Shown here piece after piece: positions 60,136 to 64,000 of a stretch of 64,000 nucleotides of DNA. Every line of letters starts with the position of its first letter. Position 1 is the stretch's first letter. The stretch covers positions 62,001-126,000 of the forward strand of contig JAIYCB010000011.1 of assembly GCA_027488215.1 (NCBI GenBank). The letters are read 5' to 3'. The position numbers were made by a program, and so were the translations under genes. Source of the DNA: Comamonadaceae bacterium (GTDB lineage Bacteria; Pseudomonadota; Gammaproteobacteria; Burkholderiales; Burkholderiaceae_C). Under the pieces are notes generated by a model. It worked only from the letters and a program-made list of their open reading frames with translations. It was not told the origin of the DNA and ran no database searches.

Positions 60136-61062
60136 GTGAAAATCTCCACATCTTTCCTTTTCGATCGTGCTACCGAGCGCATGAGCACCATCCAAAACAA
60201 ACTGGCCACAACGCAAGCTCAGTTGGCCGTAGGCAAGCAGATTCTTTCGCCCAGCGACGCACCCGACCAAGCCGCAGCCATTCAGCGTCTCAAGGGAGAG
60301 GTTCAGCGTCAGGATAGTCATATGCGTACCCTTCAAATTGCCATTCGGCGCTATACCGCCGAAGAGACGGCCTTGTCTTCATCCAACGACATTCTGATTC
60401 GAATGAAAGAACTGGGTATACAAGCCGCCAACGACACTCTGGCCCCTGATGATCGAAAGGCCATCGGGATGGAAATGAAAGCTCTTCGTGATCAACTGTT
60501 GAGCTTGGGCAATACGCGAGATGACAGTGGAAATTATTTGTTTTCTGGCACTCGGGTGAACACTCCAGCCTTTGCCGAAGAGGCGAGTGGCAAAGTCATT
60601 TACCAGGGTGACCAAACACAAACCCGCATACCTGCCGGGGTTGAGCGCACCGTACAGTTCACCCGCGCGGGCACCGACGTCTTCAGCCGCGTGGTCCGCG
60701 ATAACCCAGACAAAACCAAAACAAGCGTCGGTTTTTTTGACGCTCTGGACCAAATGATCCAAAGCATTAACAACAGCCAGACCCCAAAAATTCAACAAGG
60801 TTTAGCTGACATTACCCAAATGCATGACAACTTGACACTCGCACAAGCCCAAAACGGATCCGACCAATCGGTTGTTCAAGCGCAACTTGACGTGCTGGAT
60901 GAAACCACTTTGCGCATCAAATCCACACTCTCGGAGATTGAAGATTTGGACTATGCCGAGGCTGTAACACGCATGAACAAGGAGATGATGTCATTGGAAG
61001 CGGCTATGGGCAGCTTTCAAAAAATCTCCAGCATGACGCTCTTTGATTACATCCGGGGTTGA
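60136..61062 (+). CDS. flgL: Hook-filament junction protein FlgL (HAP3)
   Basis: This 308-residue HAP3 starts with GTG at 60136, supported by AAAGGA at 60123-60128. MKISTSFLFDRATERMSTIQNKLATTQAQLAVGKQILSPSDAPDQAAAIQRL is the N-terminal coiled coil, and the C-terminus has LSEIEDLDYAEAVTRMNKEMMSLEAAMGSFQKISSMTLFDYI. Base composition becomes noticeably more AT-rich from here to the window end. Confidence 0.95.
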   Translation: MKISTSFLFDRATERMSTIQNKLATTQAQLAVGKQILSPSDAPDQAAAIQRLKGEVQRQDSHMRTLQIAIRRYTAEETALSSSNDILIRMKELGIQAANDTLAPDDRKAIGMEMKALRDQLLSLGNTRDDSGNYLFSGTRVNTPAFAEEASGKVIYQGDQTQTRIPAGVERTVQFTRAGTDVFSRVVRDNPDKTKTSVGFFDALDQMIQSINNSQTPKIQQGLADITQMHDNLTLAQAQNGSDQSVVQAQLDVLDETTLRIKSTLSEIEDLDYAEAVTRMNKEMMSLEAAMGSFQKISSMTLFDYIRG

Positions 61063-61092
61063 ATTTTTCATTAAAGAAAAACAAAACTGACC

Positions 61093-62505
61093 ATGTCATC
61101 AACCAACCTTATCTCAGCTTTAGGTGCCGGTTCTGGCGTTGATGTGAAAGCGCTGGCCGAAAGCCTTGTTGAGGCAGAGCGAGCACCCAGAAAAGAGCGC
61201 ATTGACGCCAAAATCACTCAAACAGAAGCCAAAATATCAGGCTACGGCGCACTCAAATCTGCGTTATTCGATTTACAAACTGCGTTCAGAACTATCAATG
61301 ACGCCAAAGATTTTTCCACTCTGAAGGCCACCAACAGTCAGTCCAGTGCGATTGGAATCACTACCAGTTCAAGTGCAACAGCAGGAACATACGACGTCGT
61401 AGTGACTCAATTGGCCCAAGCCACAAGGCGGGCAAGCAACTCCATCGCCTTGGATAAAACGTTTACTCCAGGTCTACAGTTAACTTTTTCAGTGGGCACC
61501 ACCTCCACAGATATTCAGGTCACTACCAACACGCCTGCAGGCATCGTCAGTGCCGTCAATGCCCAAACAGCCACGACGGGTATCAGCGCGCAACTGATCA
61601 ACACAGGAAATGCTTACACAGTGGTTTTCAATGGTACTGTAGGTGAAGACAATGATTTCACGGTCAGCAGTAACTCCAATGAGCTGACATTTCAAACTGC
61701 TGTTTTACAAAGCGCCCAAGATGCCGAGTTGAACATCAACGGCATCGACATCACATCTTCCAGCAACACCATCCGTCAAGCCCTAGATGGCGTCACACTC
61801 AATCTTTACACCACAACAACTGGCAGCGCCCGCGTCAGCCTCACGCCGGAAGTGAGCAGCATCAAGTCCAATATCCAAGGTTTGGTAACGGCTTACAACA
61901 CTTTTTCAGAAAGCGTAAACGTACTCAACGACCGAGGCAGCGAAGTCGAGCTTTTTGGTGGTGCTCTGGCTGGCGACAGCCTGCTGCAAAGCATCAAATC
62001 GCAGGTCAGAAGCATGATCACGGGAGACTTCACACTTTACGAAGACAATGTCAACCTGACCGACCCTCAAAACGCCAACATCAACGCCGCCTGGCAAGTG
62101 GGTTTGAGTTTTGACCGCACTGGAAAGCTTCAGCTGGACGAGGACAAACTGGAGAGTGCCTTCAGCCAATACCCGACCGAGGTTGTGACACTTTTCACAG
62201 CCAACGCCAACGACTTGAGTGTCTTCAGCACCGATTCTGCAGGCCTGGCCGGTACAGCGGTGCGTGAGATTGACAAAATGCTTCGATCTACCAGCCTCTT
62301 GACGGAACAAACAACCAATGCCTCTAAAAAAATCGACCTGTACAAGGCCGACTTGGAGAAGCTGGAAGAAAGAATGAAAGCGCTGCTGGAACGCTACATG
62401 AAACAGTTCGCCCTGATGGACAGCATCGTGGGCAGCAGCAACAGCATGCGTGAAAGCATGAAAAGCAGCTTCGAAGGCATGATGGCCTCCTATACGAATA
62501 AATAA
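61093..62505 (+). CDS. fliD: Flagellar filament cap protein FliD (HAP2)
   Basis: This is a 470-residue filament-cap subunit. LISALGAGSGVDVKALAESLVEAERAPRKERIDAKITQTEAKISGYGALKSALFDLQTAF is the FliD N-terminus. A flagellin_IN module lies at about residues 125-205. The C-terminal coiled coil KIDLYKADLEKLEERMKALLERYMKQFALMDSIVGSSNSMRESMKSSFEGMMASY is typical. It follows flgL by 30 bases without a recognisable promoter, so it is probably expressed from the flg transcript. No fliS follows. Confidence 0.96.
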   Translation: MSSTNLISALGAGSGVDVKALAESLVEAERAPRKERIDAKITQTEAKISGYGALKSALFDLQTAFRTINDAKDFSTLKATNSQSSAIGITTSSSATAGTYDVVVTQLAQATRRASNSIALDKTFTPGLQLTFSVGTTSTDIQVTTNTPAGIVSAVNAQTATTGISAQLINTGNAYTVVFNGTVGEDNDFTVSSNSNELTFQTAVLQSAQDAELNINGIDITSSSNTIRQALDGVTLNLYTTTTGSARVSLTPEVSSIKSNIQGLVTAYNTFSESVNVLNDRGSEVELFGGALAGDSLLQSIKSQVRSMITGDFTLYEDNVNLTDPQNANINAAWQVGLSFDRTGKLQLDEDKLESAFSQYPTEVVTLFTANANDLSVFSTDSAGLAGTAVREIDKMLRSTSLLTEQTTNASKKIDLYKADLEKLEERMKALLERYMKQFALMDSIVGSSNSMRESMKSSFEGMMASYTNK

Positions 62506-62521
62506 GTAATACTAATTTTTT

Positions 62522-62545
62522 TTATTTTTATTAAAAATAATTTTT
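62522..62545 (+). terminator. AT-only inverted repeat after fliD, possible weak terminator
   Basis: TTATTTTTA and TAAAAATAA (62522-62530, 62532-62540) form a near-perfect inverted repeat followed by TTTTT. Being A/T only with a one-base centre, it would be a weak hairpin, and termination is uncertain. Confidence 0.35.
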
Positions 62546-62567
62546 AACACTCGCTTAAAAAATTTTC

Positions 62568-62594
62568 TCAAGTTTACGTCGAGCGATCCGATAC
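62568..62594 (+). promoter_or_regulatory. Sigma-28 promoter of flaG
   Basis: TCAAGTTT, 11 bases, then TCCGATAC, matching TAAAGTTT-N11-GCCGATAA at 7 of 8 and 6 of 8 positions with exact spacing. Transcription would start about 75-80 bases before flaG. Confidence 0.72.
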
Positions 62595-62629
62595 CTTTTT
62601 CGTCCTCATCCGCTTTTTCAGCGATGGGG

Positions 62630-62651
62630 GTCATGCGTTTTTATGCATGAC
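62630..62651 (+). other. Hairpin in the flaG leader
   Basis: GTCATGC (62630-62636) and GCATGAC (62645-62651) form a 7-bp stem around GTTTTTAT, 28 bases before the flaG ATG and downstream of the predicted start of transcription. It could affect translation or mRNA stability. Confidence 0.4.
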
Positions 62652-62679
62652 ATAAAGATCCGAAATAAAGGAACTCGCC

Positions 62680-63081
62680 ATGAGCACCGACATCAACTTG
62701 AGCGCCGCCACACTGTCGAACAGACCTGCTCTTGCTTCCACCCAAGAGGCACAACAAGCTTCATTAGTTGCGAATGCAAAACCGGCAGCGGTCTCCAGGC
62801 CTGAAATCAAGTTGGCTTTGCCTGAAAAATCAGATCTCCAGCTTGACCCCAAAGAAATGCAGAGAAATCTGCAAGAAGCCATTGACCGCCTGAACGAGCA
62901 AATGAAAAACAATGGCCGTCAACTGAATTTTTCTGTTGATAAAACGATCAACCGAACAGTCGTGCAGGTCAAAAATTCAGAAACCGGAGAAGTGATTCGT
63001 CAAATTCCTGATGAAACACTGCTGCGGGTGGCCCACAGCATCGAGCAAGTCAAAGGCATGTTGCTGGATGAAAAGTCATAA
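62680..63081 (+). CDS. flaG: FlaG family protein
   Basis: This 133-residue cytoplasmic protein is linked in other species to control of filament length. The FlaG core is KEMQRNLQEAIDRLNEQMKNNGRQLNFSVDKTINRTVVQVKNSETGEVIRQIPDETLLRVAHSIEQVKGMLLDEKS. The N-terminal 50 residues are low-complexity. It has its own sigma-28 promoter and lies between fliD and fliC. Confidence 0.94.
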   Translation: MSTDINLSAATLSNRPALASTQEAQQASLVANAKPAAVSRPEIKLALPEKSDLQLDPKEMQRNLQEAIDRLNEQMKNNGRQLNFSVDKTINRTVVQVKNSETGEVIRQIPDETLLRVAHSIEQVKGMLLDEKS

Positions 63082-63101
63082 ACAACAAATTATTTGTTGT
63101 T
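63081..63101 (+). terminator. Palindrome at the flaG stop codon
   Basis: AACAACAAAT (63081-63090) and ATTTGTTGTT (63092-63101) are perfect inverted arms beginning in the last base of the flaG stop. No T-run follows, so it may be a weak terminator or a regulatory hairpin. It ends six bases before the fliC promoter. Confidence 0.4.
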
Positions 63102-63106
63102 CTGCT

Positions 63107-63133
63107 TAAAGTTTTGAATTGACTGGTCGATTC
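63107..63133 (+). promoter_or_regulatory. Sigma-28 promoter of fliC
   Basis: TAAAGTTT is a perfect -35 octamer, followed by exactly 11 bases (TGAATTGACTG) and GTCGATTC as -10. The leader to the fliC ATG is about 70 bases. Confidence 0.9.
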
Positions 63134-63211
63134 ACCAACCATGCAAGTGAAATTGTTCAACTTGCCTTGAAATTTCCTTCTTAAACATTTTGTGTCATCA
63201 GGAGTTCAACC

Positions 63212-64000
63212 ATGACCGCCATCAACACCAACGTCAAATCGCTCATTGCACAGCAGGCATTGACCGTGAACAACCGTGGCCTGACTAAGACCATGGAGCA
63301 ACTGTCCACTGGCAAGCGCATTAACAGCGCCGCCGATGACGCTGCGGGCCTATCGATCAGCAACAAGATGACGGCACAAATTCGTGGTTTGAACCAGGCC
63401 GTGCGTAACGCCAACGATGCCATTTCGATGGTACAAACAGCTGAAGGTGCCTTGAAAGAAGTCACCAATATGTTGCAACGCATGCGTGAACTGGCCGTGC
63501 AATCTGTCAACGGAACCAACAGCTCGACAGATCGGACATCCTTGGACGCAGAGCACGATCAACTTGCTTTAGAGATAAAACGTATTTCAGATAAAACAAC
63601 ATGGAATGGCATGGAAATCATGGGTTCCGGTGCGGCGGCTTTCAATTATCAGGCGGGCCCTGCAGCATCCGACACAGTTACTGTAACCTTTGCAGACATT
63701 GATGTGACTGGTAGTACGATTACCTCGGCCGCTGCCATTGGAGTGGATACAGTGGACAAAGCAACCAGTGCGATCACCCACTTGGACAACGCTATCTCAA
63801 CCGTTGATGCTTACCGCTCCACCTTGGGGGCAGTTGTCAACCGACTGAACTACGCCGCAGACAACTTGACCAACGTGGCCACCAACACTGCTGCGTCTCG
63901 CAGTCGCATTCTGGACACCGACTACGCGGCAGCAACCACCGAGTTGGCTCGAACTCAAATTATTCAACAGGCCGCCACAGCGATGTTGGCGCAGGCCAAC
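63212..64000 (+). CDS. fliC: Flagellin (3' end beyond window)
   Basis: 263 codons are visible, open at the window edge. AGGAG at 63200-63204 supports ATG 63212. The N-terminal D0/D1 region INTNVKSLIAQQALTVNNRGLTKTMEQLSTGKRINSAADDAAGLSISNKMTAQIRGL and the C-terminal NLTNVATNTAASRSRILDTDYAAATTELARTQIIQQAATAMLAQAN are canonical. Because the last motif lies about 10-15 residues from the usual flagellin end, the full protein should be about 275 residues, with only some 50-60 residues of central variable region (no large D2/D3). The nearest promoter is a strong sigma-28 site. Confidence 0.96.
   Translation, partial: MTAINTNVKSLIAQQALTVNNRGLTKTMEQLSTGKRINSAADDAAGLSISNKMTAQIRGLNQAVRNANDAISMVQTAEGALKEVTNMLQRMRELAVQSVNGTNSSTDRTSLDAEHDQLALEIKRISDKTTWNGMEIMGSGAAAFNYQAGPAASDTVTVTFADIDVTGSTITSAAAIGVDTVDKATSAITHLDNAISTVDAYRSTLGAVVNRLNYAADNLTNVATNTAASRSRILDTDYAAATTELARTQIIQQAATAMLAQAN

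Overview
The window looks like a chromosomal segment of a freshwater betaproteobacterium of the order Burkholderiales, most likely family Comamonadaceae (Limnohabitans/Rhodoferax-like). This is inferred from the GC-rich coding style, a Bug-type periplasmic binding protein beside a catabolic gene, the cysI-DUF934-cysH-cysD-cysN order, and general protein resemblance. No rRNA gene or marker search was available. One tRNA gene (Asn) is present. I see no CRISPR array, prophage or intact insertion sequence.

Region 1 (1-12 kb) is accessory carbon catabolism. It holds a medium/long-chain acyl-CoA ligase, a PDZ protein whose trypsin-like protease domain has lost catalytic residues, and a minus-strand operon of two acyl-CoA dehydrogenases plus a crotonase. 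These are followed by an amidohydrolase with a Bug binding protein, a class III CoA-transferase, a small acyltransferase and a secreted glycerophosphodiester phosphodiesterase. Region 2 (12-20 kb) carries an AerR/PpaA-like B12-domain regulator, an AEC permease, and a four-gene translationally coupled surface-polysaccharide operon headed by an unusual fusion of a GT4 glycosyltransferase with a polyprenyl-phosphate sugar transferase.

Region 3 (20-27.6 kb) is housekeeping: DsbB, ferredoxin-NADP reductase, YggX, an MnmC-like FAD enzyme, a stand-alone glutamate-synthase-like FMN protein, a SPOR-domain protein and an orphan ABC binding protein. Region 4 (27.9-35 kb) is assimilatory sulfate reduction (cysI, DUF934, cysH, cysD, cysN), followed by a 7Fe ferredoxin and a second ferredoxin reductase. 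Palindromic repeats occupy three gaps of the cys cluster, including a 3-copy 66-bp tandem array. Region 5 (35-39 kb) is a TPP-riboswitch-controlled thiamine salvage operon, thiM-thiE-thiD plus a sodium/solute symporter resembling ThiV, then tRNA-Asn. Region 6 (39.5-46.5 kb) has an SDR, a DMT exporter, a cyclase-family protein, ChrA, a small secreted triple-repeat protein and a MATE exporter.

Region 7 (46.5-64 kb) is a flagellar cluster. flgN-flgM and flgA lie on the minus strand. A LysM/lytic-transglycosylase-like gene and then flgBCDEFGHIJKL-fliD-flaG-fliC lie on the plus strand. FlgJ is a single-domain rod cap without a muramidase domain, so the adjacent transglycosylase-like protein, which has no Sec signal, is a good candidate for the missing peptidoglycan hydrolase. 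The flgB operon has a consensus-perfect sigma-54 promoter preceded by five alternating CGGCAA/TTGCCG half-sites. flgM, flaG and fliC each have a recognisable sigma-28 promoter with exact 11-bp spacing. FlgE (805 aa) and FlgK (838 aa) are strongly enlarged, while the flagellin is small and is cut by the window edge just before its C-terminus.
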